Position numbers and translations under genes: made by a program
Part shown: positions 7,472 to 17,219 of the stretch, piece by piece
How the letters are laid out: each line of letters opens with the position of its first letter
Numbering within the stretch: the stretch's first letter is position 1
Notes under the pieces: generated by a model
What the model was told of the DNA's origin: nothing
What the model saw: only the letters and a program-made list of their open reading frames with translations
Databases searched by the model: none
NCBI GenBank assembly: GCA_945829425.1
Contig: CALZUQ010000024.1
Span: 1-39,256, forward strand
DNA: 39,256 nucleotides
DNA from: an uncultured bacterium
Lineage (GTDB): Bacteria > Bacteroidota > Bacteroidia > Bacteroidales > Bacteroidaceae
Reading direction: 5' to 3'

Positions 7472-8815
7472 TTAGTATGCAGATACTCCACCGTTGCGTG
7501 TACGTCCGCTCTTGAGCAGTCCGTCGTAGTGACGCATCATGAGGTGAGACTCAATCTGCTGAAGTGTATCGAGAACGACACCTACGAGGATGAGGAGTGA
7601 CGTACCACCGAAGAACTGAGCGAACGCCTGCTGTACATTAAGAAGTCCAGCGAGAGCAGGCATTATGGCTATGAAAGCGATGAAGAACGCACCAGGGAGA
7701 GTAAGGCGTGACATTACCGTCTCGATATACTCTGCGGTATCATGTCCAGGCTTGACACCTGGAATGAAACCATTGTTGCGCTTCATATCCTCAGCCATCT
7801 GTGTCGGGTTGAGAGTTATTGCTGTATAGAAATATGTAAATGCTACTATAAGAATAACATAAATCACATTGTAAAGAAGGCTTCCGTTGTTCATCAGCTG
7901 ACGTAATATCGCTGACGATCCATCAGAAGAAAAGCCTGCAATCGTAAGAGGTATGAACATCAACGCCTGAGCGAAGATGATAGGCATAACGTTGGCAGCA
8001 AAGAGCTTGAGAGGTATGTACTGACGTGCACCGCCAATCTGCTGTCTTCCGTTAGCCTCAATTCTCTTTGCATACTGCACAGGCACCTTTCGTGTGCCTT
8101 GAGTAAGCAGTATGGCAGCACACACGACAGCGTAGAGAATAAGTATCTCTGCGATGAACATCACGATACCGCCACCGGAAATGGCAGTGAAACGAGAAGT
8201 CACCTCCTGTATGAATGCCTGTGGCAAACGTGCTATGATACCAAGCATGATTATGATGGAAACACCATTACCTATGCCTTTGTCAGTGATACGCTCGCCG
8301 AGCCAGAGAATGAACATACTTCCTGCCGCAAGTATTATCGTAGCCGGTATCATGAATACCTGCCATGAGATACCAGAAGCCAAAGCACCTTCTGCCTGCA
8401 TCTTCAAGTTGAAAAGATATGACGGAGCCTGAAGGAGCAGTATAAACACGGTAAGAATACGTGTGTACCATGCTATCTTCTTACGTCCGCTTTCTCCTTC
8501 ACGTTGCATTTTCTGGAAATAAGGAACTGCAACGGCAAGAAGCTGCATTACGATTGAAGCTGAGATATATGGCATAATACCAAGCGCGAAAATCGACGCG
8601 TTGGAGAATGCACCACCGGAGAACATGTCAAGAAGAGACATAAGTCCACCACTTGTCTGTGACTGAAGTTTTTCGAGCTGTTCAGGATTGATACCCGGCA
8701 AGACTACGAAAGAACCGAAACGATATATTGCAGTGAACAGCAGGACGATGAGGAGTCGCTGACGCAAATCCTCAATCTTCCAACAGTTCTTCAGTGTCTC
8801 AAAAAATTTTTTCAT
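7472..8815 (-). CDS. secY: Protein translocase subunit SecY
   Basis: SecY (447 aa, ten predicted membrane helices) is the pore of the Sec translocon in the inner membrane. Seen here are the LRQRLLIVLLFTAIYRFGSF start, a long plug/TM2 region (LDMFSGGAFSNASIFALGIMPYISASI), the cytoplasmic loop RKVPVQYAKR, and a C-terminal SGR tail. It is 4 bp downstream of rplO, in the usual spc order. SecE and SecG are not in this window. Confidence 0.98.
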   Translation of the reverse strand: MKKFFETLKNCWKIEDLRQRLLIVLLFTAIYRFGSFVVLPGINPEQLEKLQSQTSGGLMSLLDMFSGGAFSNASIFALGIMPYISASIVMQLLAVAVPYFQKMQREGESGRKKIAWYTRILTVFILLLQAPSYLFNLKMQAEGALASGISWQVFMIPATIILAAGSMFILWLGERITDKGIGNGVSIIIMLGIIARLPQAFIQEVTSRFTAISGGGIVMFIAEILILYAVVCAAILLTQGTRKVPVQYAKRIEANGRQQIGGARQYIPLKLFAANVMPIIFAQALMFIPLTIAGFSSDGSSAILRQLMNNGSLLYNVIYVILIVAFTYFYTAITLNPTQMAEDMKRNNGFIPGVKPGHDTAEYIETVMSRLTLPGAFFIAFIAIMPALAGLLNVQQAFAQFFGGTSLLILVGVVLDTLQQIESHLMMRHYDGLLKSGRTRNGGVSAY

Positions 8816-8819
8816 TTAC

Positions 8820-9266
8820 TTAGATAATTGTTGTGTTACCACCTACTGCCTTGATAGCCTCTTCAGCAGTCTTAGAGAACGCATTAGCCTCTACATCAAG
8901 CTTAACGGTAAGGCTTCCGTTGCCAAGTATCTTGACAAGCTCTTTGCCGTTGGTGAGACCAGCTTCGATCAGCTCCTTAATACCAATCTTTGCAATGTTC
9001 TTCTTCTCTGCTATAGACTGAAGAGTAGAAAGGTTGATAGCAAGATACTCTTTATGGTTTATGTTCTTGAAGCCGAACTTAGGAACACGACGCTGGAGTG
9101 GCATCTGTCCACCTTCGAAACCTATCTTACGTTTGTAGCCTGAACGTGCCTTGGCACCTTTGTGTCCGCGAGTAGATGTACCACCAAGACCAGAACCTGG
9201 TCCACGTCCGATACGGCGGCGTGAGTGTGTTGAGCCCTCAGCTGGAGTCAAATTATATAATTTCAT
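8820..9266 (-). CDS. rplO: 50S ribosomal protein L15 (uL15)
   Basis: The 148-aa protein shows the L15 N-terminal glycine- and arginine-rich arm (RRRIGRGPGSGLGGTSTRGHKG) that threads into 23S rRNA, followed by RSGYKRKIGFEGGQMPLQRR and a globular C-terminus. It lies between rpmD and secY. Confidence 0.98.
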   Translation of the reverse strand: MKLYNLTPAEGSTHSRRRIGRGPGSGLGGTSTRGHKGAKARSGYKRKIGFEGGQMPLQRRVPKFGFKNINHKEYLAINLSTLQSIAEKKNIAKIGIKELIEAGLTNGKELVKILGNGSLTVKLDVEANAFSKTAEEAIKAVGGNTTII

Positions 9267-9291
9267 AATCTGTGTCTATTTAAAAGATTAA

Positions 9292-9468
9292 TTATTCAAC
9301 AACGGTTACCAAGTGGTGAACCTTACGAATCATACCACGGATAGCAGGATTGTCCTCACGCTCTACGACCTGAGATATTCTGTGTAGTCCGAGAGCCTGC
9401 AGTGTGCGCTTCTGATCAACAGGAGCACCGATTCTACTTTTAGTCTGTTTGATTTTTATTGTTGCCAT
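9292..9468 (-). CDS. rpmD: 50S ribosomal protein L30 (uL30)
   Basis: This 58-aa frame reads MATIKIKQTKSRIGAPVDQK, then RTLQALGLHRISQVVERED, and ends IRGMIRKVHHLVTVVE. It is a full-length L30 between rpsE and rplO. A strong Shine-Dalgarno sequence (AAGGAGGAC, 9474-9482) precedes it, overlapping the rpsE stop codon, which is unusual for this phylum. Confidence 0.96.
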   Translation of the reverse strand: MATIKIKQTKSRIGAPVDQKRTLQALGLHRISQVVEREDNPAIRGMIRKVHHLVTVVE

Positions 9469-9472
9469 AATT

Positions 9473-9482
9473 AGTCCTCCTT
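9473..9482 (-). promoter_or_regulatory. Strong Shine-Dalgarno before rpmD
   Basis: AAGGAGGACT on the minus strand ends four bases before the rpmD ATG and overlaps the TAA of rpsE. Bacteroidota ribosomes mostly do not use this signal, so a near-perfect one is noteworthy. Confidence 0.7.
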
Positions 9483-9993
9483 ATCCCTTAAATACTTTTT
9501 CCAAACTGATACCACGCTCCTTAGCTACAGTTCTTGCGTCACGCAATGAGCTGAGTGCGAGTATTGTAGCCTTTACGAGGTTGTGTGGGTTACTGCTTCC
9601 CTTTGACTTAGCGAGGACGTCAGTAACTCCGGCACTCTCAAGTACAGGACGCATAGCACCACCGGCTACGAGTCCGGTACCCTCAGCGGCAGGCTTGAGG
9701 AACACTTTAGCACCTCCGAAGCTTACTTCAATCTCATGAGGTATAGTGCCATTGAGCACCGGAACCTTCACGAGGTTCTTCTTAGCAGCCTCAGTACCTT
9801 TGGCGATAGCAGCTGTTACTTCACCGGCTTTTCCAAGTCCGCAACCTATTGTACCTTTGCCATCACCTACAACAACGATGGCAGCGAATGTGAAGGTTCT
9901 ACCACCTTTTGTTACCTTGGTAACACGATTAATAGCAACGAGCTTGTCCTTAAGCTCTGTTTCGCTATTTGCTTTTACTTTATCAATTGCCAT
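9481..9993 (-). CDS. rpsE: 30S ribosomal protein S5 (uS5)
   Basis: S5 (170 aa) acts in decoding accuracy and in the helicase activity at mRNA entry. The double-stranded RNA-binding-like domain ([40 protein letters not shown]) and the C-terminal part ([26 protein letters not shown]) are complete. It is followed closely by rpmD. Confidence 0.98.
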   Translation of the reverse strand: MAIDKVKANSETELKDKLVAINRVTKVTKGGRTFTFAAIVVVGDGKGTIGCGLGKAGEVTAAIAKGTEAAKKNLVKVPVLNGTIPHEIEVSFGGAKVFLKPAAEGTGLVAGGAMRPVLESAGVTDVLAKSKGSSNPHNLVKATILALSSLRDARTVAKERGISLEKVFKG

Positions 9994-10002
9994 AATTGTT
10001 TA

Positions 10003-10347
10003 TTAGAAATTAAGTCCACCATTACGAGCTGCGTCAGCAAGCTCCTTAACACGTCCGTGGTAAAGATATCCGTTACGGTCGAAGACAACAGATTTCACAC
10101 CTGCAGCCTGAGCCTTTTCAGCTATCAAGGCTCCAACCTTAGCAGCCTGCTCTTTCTTTGGCATAGCCTCGAGCCCGAGTGAAGAAGCCGCTGCAACTGT
10201 TGTACCTGTAATGTCATTGATGACCTGAGCGTAAATCTGCTTGTTGCTGCGGAAGACGCTGAGACGAGGACGCTCTGCTGTTCCGTTTACGCTCTTACGA
10301 ATTCTGAACTTTATCTTGATTCGTCTTTCTATTTTCTTGTTAGTCAT
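10003..10347 (-). CDS. rplR: 50S ribosomal protein L18 (uL18)
   Basis: The 114-aa protein is a 5S rRNA binder. It has the typical [20 protein letters not shown] and [30 protein letters not shown] motifs, and it lies between rplF and rpsE in the standard spc order. Confidence 0.98.
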   Translation of the reverse strand: MTNKKIERRIKIKFRIRKSVNGTAERPRLSVFRSNKQIYAQVINDITGTTVAAASSLGLEAMPKKEQAAKVGALIAEKAQAAGVKSVVFDRNGYLYHGRVKELADAARNGGLNF

Positions 10348-10367
10348 AATCGTTAAAAGTTTAAAGA

Positions 10368-10934
10368 TTACTTAGCCGATGCGCTCTTACCAGACTTACG
10401 GCGAATAACCTCACCCTTGAAGAGGATACCCTTTCCTTTATATGGTTCTGGCTTACGGAATGAACGTATCTTAGCGCAGATAAGTCCGAGAAGAGCCTTA
10501 TCGCAGCATTCAAGTATTACAACTGGGTTCTGGTTACGCTCAGACTTTGTCTCAACCTTCACTTCCTTAGGAAGCTGTATGAAGATTGGGTGTGTATAAC
10601 CGAGTGAGAACTCAAGGATGTTACCCTGGTTTGAAACACGATAACCTACACCTACGAGTTCGAGCACCTTCTGGTATCCTTCGCTGACACCAACAACCAT
10701 ATTGTTTATGAGTGAGCGGTAGAGACCGTGGAAAGCATTGCGCTGCTTGTAGTTTACCGGGCTGTTTTCATCAACTTCCAGTATAACATGATTATCTTCA
10801 ATCTTAACGATAATAGAAGAGTCAACTTTCTGTGACAACTCTCCCTTAGGGCCTTTTACGCTTACGACACCGTTATTAAGATTAACAGTCACGCCTGCAG
10901 GGATTACTATTGGCAATTTACCTATTCTTGACAT
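10368..10934 (-). CDS. rplF: 50S ribosomal protein L6 (uL6)
   Basis: L6 (188 aa) consists of two repeated alpha/beta domains near the factor-binding centre. [17 protein letters not shown] starts the protein, and the C-terminal signature appears in the variant form [25 protein letters not shown] clear AGGAGGT lies six bases upstream of the ATG in the 15-bp gap after rpsH. Confidence 0.98.
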   Translation of the reverse strand: MSRIGKLPIVIPAGVTVNLNNGVVSVKGPKGELSQKVDSSIIVKIEDNHVILEVDENSPVNYKQRNAFHGLYRSLINNMVVGVSEGYQKVLELVGVGYRVSNQGNILEFSLGYTHPIFIQLPKEVKVETKSERNQNPVVILECCDKALLGLICAKIRSFRKPEPYKGKGILFKGEVIRRKSGKSASAK

Positions 10935-10940
10935 TTCTGT

Positions 10941-10947
10941 ACCTCCT
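10941..10947 (-). promoter_or_regulatory. Shine-Dalgarno before rplF
   Basis: AGGAGGT on the minus strand sits six bases upstream of the rplF start codon. Together with the one before rpmD it is one of few strong Shine-Dalgarno matches in this window. Confidence 0.65.
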
Positions 10948-10949
10948 AA

Positions 10950-11345
10950 TTAATAAACATAGCAAAGAACCTCACCGCCTATCTTGAGTTCGGCAGCCTC
11001 TTTGTCTGTCATAACGCCCTTTGATGTAGACAGGATTGCAATACCCAGTCCGTTAATTACTCTCGGCATGTCCTTGTATCCGGTGTACTTACGGAGACCT
11101 GGAGAAGAAACACGCTTAAGGCACTTAATTGCATTAGCCTTAGTGGTAGGGTCATACTTGAGGGCTACCTTAATAGAGCCCTGAGGTCCGTCTTCTACGA
11201 ATTTGTAGTTAAGGATGTAACCCTTTTCGAAGAGAATCTTTGTGATCTCTTTCTTCAGATTTGACGCTGGCACCTCAACAACACGATGGTGAGCCATGAT
11301 TGCGTTTCTGAGTCGTGTCAGAAAATCTGCTATTGGATCTGTCAT
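10950..11345 (-). CDS. rpsH: 30S ribosomal protein S8 (uS8)
   Basis: S8 (131 aa) binds the 16S central domain and, in E. coli, represses the spc operon. The N-terminus MTDPIADFLTRLRNAIMAHH and the C-terminal STSKGVMTDKEA motif are intact. A 151-bp gap with hairpins separates it from rpsN, the longest gap among the tightly packed genes from rplC to secY. Confidence 0.98.
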   Translation of the reverse strand: MTDPIADFLTRLRNAIMAHHRVVEVPASNLKKEITKILFEKGYILNYKFVEDGPQGSIKVALKYDPTTKANAIKCLKRVSSPGLRKYTGYKDMPRVINGLGIAILSTSKGVMTDKEAAELKIGGEVLCYVY

Positions 11346-11442
11346 GTAGTAAAAATGTTTAATTAATCGGGACTACCCCGACAATATTAAATGATTAAAA
11401 ATATTTCACAGCCACACGTGGCCATATAGATACTTTTTTTGT

Positions 11443-11485
11443 AAGTTGCTTGCAGGCTTAAGAGTGAGCGTCCTGCAAGCAACTT
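11443..11485 (-). other. 14-bp perfect hairpin between rpsN and rpsH
   Basis: Positions 11443-11456 and 11472-11485 are perfect inverted copies (AAGTTGCTTGCAGG) around a 15-base loop, only 11 bases past the rpsN stop codon. Two smaller stems follow downstream towards rpsH: GCCAC/GTGGC near 11411-11422, and CGGG/CCCG near 11370. The stem is not followed by a U-run in the direction of transcription, so it may be a processing, mRNA-stability or S8-type regulatory structure rather than a terminator. Confidence 0.7.
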
Positions 11486-11496
11486 TTGGTATACGA

Positions 11497-11799
11497 TTAC
11501 CAGCTGGCTTTCATAACACCAGGGATGAGACCTGCTGAAGCCATCTCGCGGAACTGTATACGTGAGATGCCGAACTGACGGATATATCCCTTCGGACGTC
11601 CGGTTATCTTGCAGCGGTTGTGCAGGCGAATAGGGTTTGCATTCCTTGGAATGCTCTGAAGTTTGCGGGCAGCCTCGTAAGCCTCAGCGGGATCGTCAGT
11701 AGTAGCGATGACCTTCTTGAGTGCAGCACGCTTTTCAGCGTAACGAGCCACAAGCTTAGCACGCTTTACCTCACGTGCTTTCATTGATTCTTTTGCCAT
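11497..11799 (-). CDS. rpsN: 30S ribosomal protein S14 (uS14), zinc-free form
   Basis: The 100-aa protein is the long, cysteine-poor S14 type (one Cys, no CxxC pairs). [23 protein letters not shown] and [22 protein letters not shown] mark the family. It sits between rplE and rpsH and is followed by the hairpin at 11443-11485. Confidence 0.98.
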   Translation of the reverse strand: MAKESMKAREVKRAKLVARYAEKRAALKKVIATTDDPAEAYEAARKLQSIPRNANPIRLHNRCKITGRPKGYIRQFGISRIQFREMASAGLIPGVMKASW

Positions 11800-11805
11800 A
11801 TTCTG

Positions 11806-12360
11806 TTAATCGTTTTTAGCGTTCTTGAATGGAAGACCGAAAGCCTTGAGGAGAGCAAAGCCTTCCTCGTCAGTCTTGGCAGTAGTTACGAACGTGATGT
11901 TCATACCCTGTATGCGGTCAACATTGTCGATATTAATCTCAGGGAAGATTATCTGCTCGTGAATACCGAGAGTGTAGTTTCCGCGTCCGTCGAGCTTCGT
12001 CTCAATGCCCTTGAAGTCACGGATACGTGGGAGAGCTACACGTACGAGTTTCTCGAGGAACTCATACATCTGCTCGCGACGCAGGGTTACCATAACGCCG
12101 ATAGGCATCTTCTTGCGGAGCTTGAAGTTAGCAATATCCTTCTTTGAATATGTTGCCACGGCCTTCTGTCCTGTTATGGCAGAAATTTCGTTTATGGCAA
12201 CCTCGATAAGCTTCTTGTCTTGGGTAGCGTCACCAAGTCCCTGGTTTACCACAATCTTCTTGAGTACAGGAATCTCCATTGAAGAAGAGTAGTTGAACTG
12301 CTTCTGGAGTGCTGGAGCGATAGTCTCAGCGTAAACCTTCTTTAACTGTGCTGTATCCAT
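11806..12360 (-). CDS. rplE: 50S ribosomal protein L5 (uL5)
   Basis: L5 (184 aa) binds 5S rRNA and contacts the P-site tRNA. Family segments seen are [32 protein letters not shown] and [10 protein letters not shown]. Its ATG overlaps the rplX stop codon by one base (TAATG), so translation of the two is probably coupled. Confidence 0.98.
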   Translation of the reverse strand: MDTAQLKKVYAETIAPALQKQFNYSSSMEIPVLKKIVVNQGLGDATQDKKLIEVAINEISAITGQKAVATYSKKDIANFKLRKKMPIGVMVTLRREQMYEFLEKLVRVALPRIRDFKGIETKLDGRGNYTLGIHEQIIFPEINIDNVDRIQGMNITFVTTAKTDEEGFALLKAFGLPFKNAKND

Positions 12361-12680
12361 TACTTGATTTCCTCCCCTGACTTTTTAGCGACACGAACCT
12401 TCTTTCCATCTTCGTTTACCTTGATGGCGATGCGAGTAGGCTTACCACTCTTCGGGTCTATGAGGCTGAGATTAGAGATATGTATAGGAGCCTCCTGCTC
12501 AACGATGCCACCCTGAGGGTGCTTAGCGCTTGGCTTGGTGCTCTTCTTGACGATATTCACGCCTTCAACGATGGCGCGCTGCTTTTCTACCAATACCTTA
12601 AGCACCTTGCCAGTCTTTCCCTTGTCCTCACCGGAGAGGACGATGACTGTATCGTCTTTTCTGATATGTAACTTAGTCAT
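12360..12680 (-). CDS. rplX: 50S ribosomal protein L24 (uL24)
   Basis: The 106-aa protein has the KOW motif near its N-terminus ([21 protein letters not shown]), used to bind 23S rRNA early in assembly, then [11 protein letters not shown] and a conserved C-terminal half. It is placed between rplN and rplE. Confidence 0.98.
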   Translation of the reverse strand: MTKLHIRKDDTVIVLSGEDKGKTGKVLKVLVEKQRAIVEGVNIVKKSTKPSAKHPQGGIVEQEAPIHISNLSLIDPKSGKPTRIAIKVNEDGKKVRVAKKSGEEIK

Positions 12681-12699
12681 TTCCTATTCGTTTAATAAA

Positions 12700-13065
12700 T
12701 TAAAGAACCTCAGGTGCCAAAGAAACGACTTTCATGTTGACTGCGCGGAGCTCACGAGCTACAGGGCCGAATATACGGCTTCCACGTAGTTCGCCAGCAT
12801 TGTTGAGCAGTACACAAGCGTTATCATCGAAACGGATATAAGACCCATCCGCGCGACGTATTTCTTTCTTTGTGCGTACGATTAAAGCCTTTGATACTGC
12901 ACCTTTCTTGATATCACTTGACGGTATGACGTTTTTTATAGCTACAACTATGACGTCACCCACGCTAGCGTAACGGCGCTTGGTTCCACCAAGGACACGG
13001 ATGCAGAGAGCCTCGCGTGCACCGCTGTTATCACATACTGTAAGTCTTGATTCTGCCTGTATCAT
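12700..13065 (-). CDS. rplN: 50S ribosomal protein L14 (uL14)
   Basis: L14 (121 aa) forms intersubunit bridge contacts. [20 protein letters not shown], a canonical start, and the C-terminal segment [13 protein letters not shown] identify it with certainty. It is two bases downstream of rpsQ. Confidence 0.98.
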   Translation of the reverse strand: MIQAESRLTVCDNSGAREALCIRVLGGTKRRYASVGDVIVVAIKNVIPSSDIKKGAVSKALIVRTKKEIRRADGSYIRFDDNACVLLNNAGELRGSRIFGPVARELRAVNMKVVSLAPEVL

Positions 13066-13067
13066 AA

Positions 13068-13325
13068 TTACTTAGCTTTTTCAATTATTGAAACTAGTCT
13101 CCATCGCTTAGTCTTGCTGAGCGGACGGGTTTCCATAACGAGTACAGTATCTCCAACGTGAGCTTCGTTGTTCTCGTCATGTGCGTGGTATTTCTTTGTC
13201 TTCTGGACGAACTTACCGTACAGAGGGTGTTTCTCCTTGAACTTGGCAGCGATGACGATAGATTTCTCCATCTTGTCGCTGATAACAACACCCTGTCTTG
13301 TCTTTCTGTTATTTCTTGTTTCCAT
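13068..13325 (-). CDS. rpsQ: 30S ribosomal protein S17 (uS17)
   Basis: The 85-aa OB-fold protein shows [20 protein letters not shown] and [20 protein letters not shown], typical of S17, an early 16S rRNA binder. It is packed between rpmC and rplN. Confidence 0.98.
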   Translation of the reverse strand: METRNNRKTRQGVVISDKMEKSIVIAAKFKEKHPLYGKFVQKTKKYHAHDENNEAHVGDTVLVMETRPLSKTKRWRLVSIIEKAK

Positions 13326-13336
13326 CTGGATAATTG

Positions 13337-13531
13337 TTATTTATTAAGTTCTCTCTGACGGAGTACAGTTTTCATACGTGCAATATCACGACGAGCGCCC
13401 TTAATCTGAGATGGATTCTCGAGAGGGGTAATAGCGTGATTAAGCTTCATCTGCTGAAGAGCGGCCTCAGCGTTCTCGAGTTTCTCGACCAGCTCTGTGG
13501 TCTCAAGCTTTGTTATTTCGTTTATCTTCAT
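13337..13531 (-). CDS. rpmC: 50S ribosomal protein L29 (uL29)
   Basis: This 64-aa helical hairpin protein lies near the peptide exit tunnel, where SRP and trigger factor dock in other bacteria. It has the L29 pattern KINEI...[18 protein letters not shown] and [19 protein letters not shown]. Its ATG follows rplP by two bases. Confidence 0.97.
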   Translation of the reverse strand: MKINEITKLETTELVEKLENAEAALQQMKLNHAITPLENPSQIKGARRDIARMKTVLRQRELNK

Positions 13532-13533
13532 AA

Positions 13534-13962
13534 TTATGCGTTCTTGTCGTAGTCACGTCTAACAATAAACTTACACTTCACTGGCAGTTTCTGAGCGCCG
13601 AGTCGGAGAGCCTCTTTAGCGACGGCGAAAGGAACTCCCTCGACCTCGAAGAGGATTCTTCCCGGTGTTACCGGAGCAACCCATCCTGCCACATCACCCT
13701 TACCTTTACCCATACGTACGTCGGCAGGCTTGCGAGTGATTGGTTTGTCAGGGAAGATACGTATCCACACCTGTCCCTCACGATTCATGTAACGGTTGAT
13801 AGCGACACGTGCAGCCTCGATTTGTCTGCTGTCTATCCATTTTGGCTCAAGTGTCTTTATGCCGAAAGATCCGAACGCGAGCGTTGTACCGCGGTGTGCG
13901 TTACCTTTGTTGCCGCGACCGTCTTGCGGTCTTCTATATTTTACTCTTTTTGGCTGTAACAT
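13534..13962 (-). CDS. rplP: 50S ribosomal protein L16 (uL16)
   Basis: L16 (142 aa) lies close to the A-site tRNA elbow. [20 protein letters not shown], the [20 protein letters not shown] stretch and [16 protein letters not shown] are clear L16 signatures. It follows rpsC by 15 bp. Confidence 0.98.
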   Translation of the reverse strand: MLQPKRVKYRRPQDGRGNKGNAHRGTTLAFGSFGIKTLEPKWIDSRQIEAARVAINRYMNREGQVWIRIFPDKPITRKPADVRMGKGKGDVAGWVAPVTPGRILFEVEGVPFAVAKEALRLGAQKLPVKCKFIVRRDYDKNA

Positions 13963-13977
13963 GATAAACTTCTACTT

Positions 13978-14709
13978 TTAACGGTTATTGTTTCTCTTTC
14001 GGTTACCGCCTCTACCATTACGAGGATTGTTAGAACGGTTGTTGCTCTGCTTCTCCTGTGTGAAGTTCACGGTAACGTCTTTCTTTCCGTATACCTCTCC
14101 ACGGCATATCCAGACCTTTATACCGAGAATGCCCACCTTTGTGAGAGCCTCAGCCTGACAGTAATCGATGTCAGCACGGAATGTGTGGAGTGGAGTACGT
14201 CCTTCCTTCAGCATTTCCTTGCGTGCCATTTCTGCTCCGTTAAGACGTCCGCAGATTTGAACCTTTATGCCCTCTGCGCCAGCTCTCATAGCATTTGCGA
14301 TAGCCATCTTGATAGCGCGCCGATAAGCTATTTTCCCCTCTATTTGGCGAGCGAGGTTTGTTGCTACGATTGTTGCGTCGAGGTCAGGTTTCTTAACCTC
14401 ATGAATATTGATCTGGATGTCCTTCTGGTAGAGTTTCTTGAGTTCTTCCTTCAGTTTGTCGACATCCTGACCACCCTTACCAATGACGATGCCAGGACGA
14501 GCTGTGCAGATTGTTATTGTCACGAGCTTGAGTGTGCGCTCAATAACGATTCGAGAGACGCTTGCCTTTGCGAGACGCTCGTTGAGGTACTTACGGATTT
14601 TCAGGTCCTCTACGAGGTTGTCGCCGAAGCTTTTTCCGCCGAACCAATTTGAGTCCCAACCACGTACTATTCCGAGTCGGTTAGCTATTGGATTAACTTT
14701 CTGTCCCAT
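13978..14709 (-). CDS. rpsC: 30S ribosomal protein S3 (uS3)
   Basis: S3 (243 aa) helps form the mRNA entry channel. The KH domain ([18 protein letters not shown]) and the C-terminal domain ([43 protein letters not shown]) are present. The protein ends in a low-complexity Asn/Arg/Gly tail (residues about 222-243), common as an extension in this phylum. Confidence 0.98.
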   Translation of the reverse strand: MGQKVNPIANRLGIVRGWDSNWFGGKSFGDNLVEDLKIRKYLNERLAKASVSRIVIERTLKLVTITICTARPGIVIGKGGQDVDKLKEELKKLYQKDIQINIHEVKKPDLDATIVATNLARQIEGKIAYRRAIKMAIANAMRAGAEGIKVQICGRLNGAEMARKEMLKEGRTPLHTFRADIDYCQAEALTKVGILGIKVWICRGEVYGKKDVTVNFTQEKQSNNRSNNPRNGRGGNRKRNNNR

Positions 14710-14714
14710 ACTGT

Positions 14715-15119
14715 TTATTTGTCATTAGTAGTTTTTGCATCAACGAATAGTGTCACGTGGTTTGAGCGTTTGCGAATGCGGTATCCACGTCCCTGTGGCG
14801 CAGGTCTCATGCGCTTCATTGTAACACCCTCATCAACGAAGACCTTAGAGATGTAGAGTTCACCGTCTTCAGCCTTACGATCATTTTTTGTCTCCCAGTT
14901 AGCGACAGCCGAACGGAGAAGCTTCTCCACGTCAGCAGCAGCCTGCTTCTTTGAGAATCTCAGCACTCCGAGTGCTCTGTTGACCTCCATTCCTCGTATC
15001 ATGTCTACGACGTAGCGCATTTTACGTGGTGATGAAGGAACGCCCTTGAGCTTTGCGAAGTACATGTTCTTCTGGGCATCCTTTCTTGCTTGTGCAGCTA
15101 TATGTTTTCTTGCTCCCAT
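14715..15119 (-). CDS. rplV: 50S ribosomal protein L22 (uL22)
   Basis: The 134-aa protein has the L22 fold, whose long beta-hairpin lines the exit tunnel ([34 protein letters not shown]). The N-terminal part ([21 protein letters not shown]) is typical. It follows rpsS by 34 bp. Confidence 0.98.
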   Translation of the reverse strand: MGARKHIAAQARKDAQKNMYFAKLKGVPSSPRKMRYVVDMIRGMEVNRALGVLRFSKKQAAADVEKLLRSAVANWETKNDRKAEDGELYISKVFVDEGVTMKRMRPAPQGRGYRIRKRSNHVTLFVDAKTTNDK

Positions 15120-15153
15120 GTTATTTTCTATGGTTTTGAATTGTCATACCTGC

Positions 15154-15420
15154 TTACTTGCGGTTTCCTGAGTGTCCGCCGAAGCGTCTTGTCGGTGCGA
15201 ACTCTCCGAGTTTGTGTCCGACCATGTTCTCAGTTACGTAAACAGGGATAAATTTGTTACCGTTATGAACAGCCACAGTATGACCTACGAAATCAGGTGA
15301 GATCATCGAGGCTCTAGCCCATGTCTTTACTACGTTTTTCTTTCCGCTCTCGTTCATGGCGAGGATTTTCTTTTCAAGAGAAACGTTGATGTATGGACCT
15401 TTTTTTAATGAACGACTCAT
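15154..15420 (-). CDS. rpsS: 30S ribosomal protein S19 (uS19)
   Basis: S19 (88 aa) sits in the 30S head with S13. [20 protein letters not shown] and [17 protein letters not shown] are diagnostic. It lies between rplB and rplV. Confidence 0.98.
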   Translation of the reverse strand: MSRSLKKGPYINVSLEKKILAMNESGKKNVVKTWARASMISPDFVGHTVAVHNGNKFIPVYVTENMVGHKLGEFAPTRRFGGHSGNRK

Positions 15421-15442
15421 AATTTACTCAGTTTGCTAATTA

Positions 15443-16270
15443 TTATTTCTTGTTAGCTCTCTCAATTATGTACTTGTTAGAAAGCTTCTTAGGTGCGCGA
15501 GTCTTGAGACCCTTAGCGTAGAGACCCTTACGTGAACGTGGGTGTCCACCTGACTGGCGTCCCTCACCACCACCCATTGGGTGGTCAACAGGGTTCATTA
15601 CTACACCGCGGTTGTGTGGACGTCTGCCGAGCCAGCGTGAGCGTCCTGCCTTGCCTGACTGCTCAAGAGCGTGGTCAGAGTTGCCTACTGAACCTACGGT
15701 TGCCTTACAAGCGCTAAGCACCTGGCGTGTCTCGCCAGAAGGAAGCTTGATAACACAGTAGCGACCCTCACGGGAAGTCAACTGAGCAAAGTTACCAGCC
15801 GAACGGACGAGCAGGGCACCCTGTCCCGGGCGAAGCTCGATGTTGTGGATTACCGTACCAACAGGAATGTTTGCGAGTGGCAAGGTATTTCCGACCTCAG
15901 GAGCAGCGTCAGGTCCTGACATGAGAGTTGCGCCGACCTTAAGTCCGTTGGGAGCAATAATGTAACGTTTTTCACCATCAGCATAGAAGAGAAGTGCTAT
16001 GCGAGCAGAGCGGTTTGGATCATACTCTATAGTCTTCACAACAGCTGGAACACCATCTTTCTCTCGTTTGAAGTCGATGATACGATACTTCTGCTTGTGA
16101 CCTCCGCCGATGTAGCGAACCGTCATCTTTCCGGTGTTGTTTCGACCGCCGGTGCTACGCTTACCGTAAACGAGAGACTTCTCTGGCACGGATGCAGTAA
16201 TATCCTCGAACGTGCCAATAACTTTGTGTCTTTGACCAGGAGTAACTGGTTTTAATTTACGTACTGCCAT
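15443..16270 (-). CDS. rplB: 50S ribosomal protein L2 (uL2)
   Basis: L2 (275 aa) is needed for subunit joining and supports the peptidyl-transferase centre. The RNA-binding domain and the C-terminal signature around [20 protein letters not shown], with the conserved His of the GGGEGR loop region, are complete. Confidence 0.99.
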   Translation of the reverse strand: MAVRKLKPVTPGQRHKVIGTFEDITASVPEKSLVYGKRSTGGRNNTGKMTVRYIGGGHKQKYRIIDFKREKDGVPAVVKTIEYDPNRSARIALLFYADGEKRYIIAPNGLKVGATLMSGPDAAPEVGNTLPLANIPVGTVIHNIELRPGQGALLVRSAGNFAQLTSREGRYCVIKLPSGETRQVLSACKATVGSVGNSDHALEQSGKAGRSRWLGRRPHNRGVVMNPVDHPMGGGEGRQSGGHPRSRKGLYAKGLKTRAPKKLSNKYIIERANKK

Positions 16271-16277
16271 TTCTTAT

Positions 16278-16571
16278 TTAGATATTGCTATAAAAATCAA
16301 TCATCTCGCCATCCTTAAGTGTAACGATGGCCTTCTTGAATGCGTTCTTCTGTCCTCTTATGAGTCCAGCGCGTGTATATCTGCTTGAGCGCTTACCTGC
16401 ATAACGCATTGTGTTCACGTCAACCACTGTAACATTGTACAGTCCTTCTATTTCCTTCTTTATCTGGAACTTGTTTGCCTCAGGACGTACGATGAAACCG
16501 TAGCGGTTTGAAAATTTCTCCGTTGTCTTGGTCATCTTCTCAGTGACCATAGGTTTAATGACAAAATTCAT
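16278..16571 (-). CDS. rplW: 50S ribosomal protein L23 (uL23)
   Basis: The 97-aa protein sits at the tunnel exit. It shows KPMVTEKMT near the start, YGFIVRPEANKFQIKKEIEG, VTVVDVNTMRYAGKRSSR, and a short C-terminal strand, as expected for L23. It lies between rplD and rplB. Confidence 0.98.
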   Translation of the reverse strand: MNFVIKPMVTEKMTKTTEKFSNRYGFIVRPEANKFQIKKEIEGLYNVTVVDVNTMRYAGKRSSRYTRAGLIRGQKNAFKKAIVTLKDGEMIDFYSNI

Positions 16572-16589
16572 GTTTACGTCTCCTTAGCT

Positions 16590-17219
16590 TTACTTGTTCA
16601 AAATATTTTCTATTACAGGAAGGGAATTCTCTGTTATCACGAGAGTGTTTGCCTTGAGTATTCCGTATGCATAGATGTTAGCAGCTGCCTGAACGTTCAT
16701 GCCCTTTACGTTACGGGCTGACAAATATACGTTTTTATTCTCAGCTGGCAAAACGAAGAGAACTTTATCGCCCTGAACTTTAAGGTTTTTAGCGATGTTT
16801 AGCATCTCTTTAGTCTTTGGAGTCTCAAAATTGAAATCCTCAACTACAACGATAGCGTTTTCCTGAGCCTTGTATGTGAGAGCACTCTTACGAGCAAGTA
16901 TCTTTGTCTTGAGGTTCAGCTTGGTGCGGTAGTCGCGTGGACGTGGACCGAAAGCGCGAGCACCACCTACGAGCACCGGAGAGTTGATGTCACCCCTACG
17001 TGCACCGCCGCCGCCCTTCTGGCGTCCGAGTTTGCGGGTAGAACCGGAGTGCTCAGAGCGCTCCTTTGCCTTTGCTGTTCCCTGACGCTGGTTTCCGAGG
17101 AACTGCTTAACGTCGAGATATAGAACATGATCGTTTGGCTCAATTCCGAAGATAGATTCGTTTAACGTAACCTTTCTTCCGGTCTCCTGACCTTTAATAT
17201 TTAATACGTTAACTTCCAT
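16590..17219 (-). CDS. rplD: 50S ribosomal protein L4 (uL4)
   Basis: L4 (209 aa) reaches into the exit tunnel through its extended loop ([22 protein letters not shown]). It starts within the stop codon of rplC (TAATG overlap), so the two are probably coupled. In E. coli L4 represses the S10 operon through its leader; a structured leader also exists here, but the link is inference. Confidence 0.98.
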   Translation of the reverse strand: MEVNVLNIKGQETGRKVTLNESIFGIEPNDHVLYLDVKQFLGNQRQGTAKAKERSEHSGSTRKLGRQKGGGGARRGDINSPVLVGGARAFGPRPRDYRTKLNLKTKILARKSALTYKAQENAIVVVEDFNFETPKTKEMLNIAKNLKVQGDKVLFVLPAENKNVYLSARNVKGMNVQAAANIYAYGILKANTLVITENSLPVIENILNK

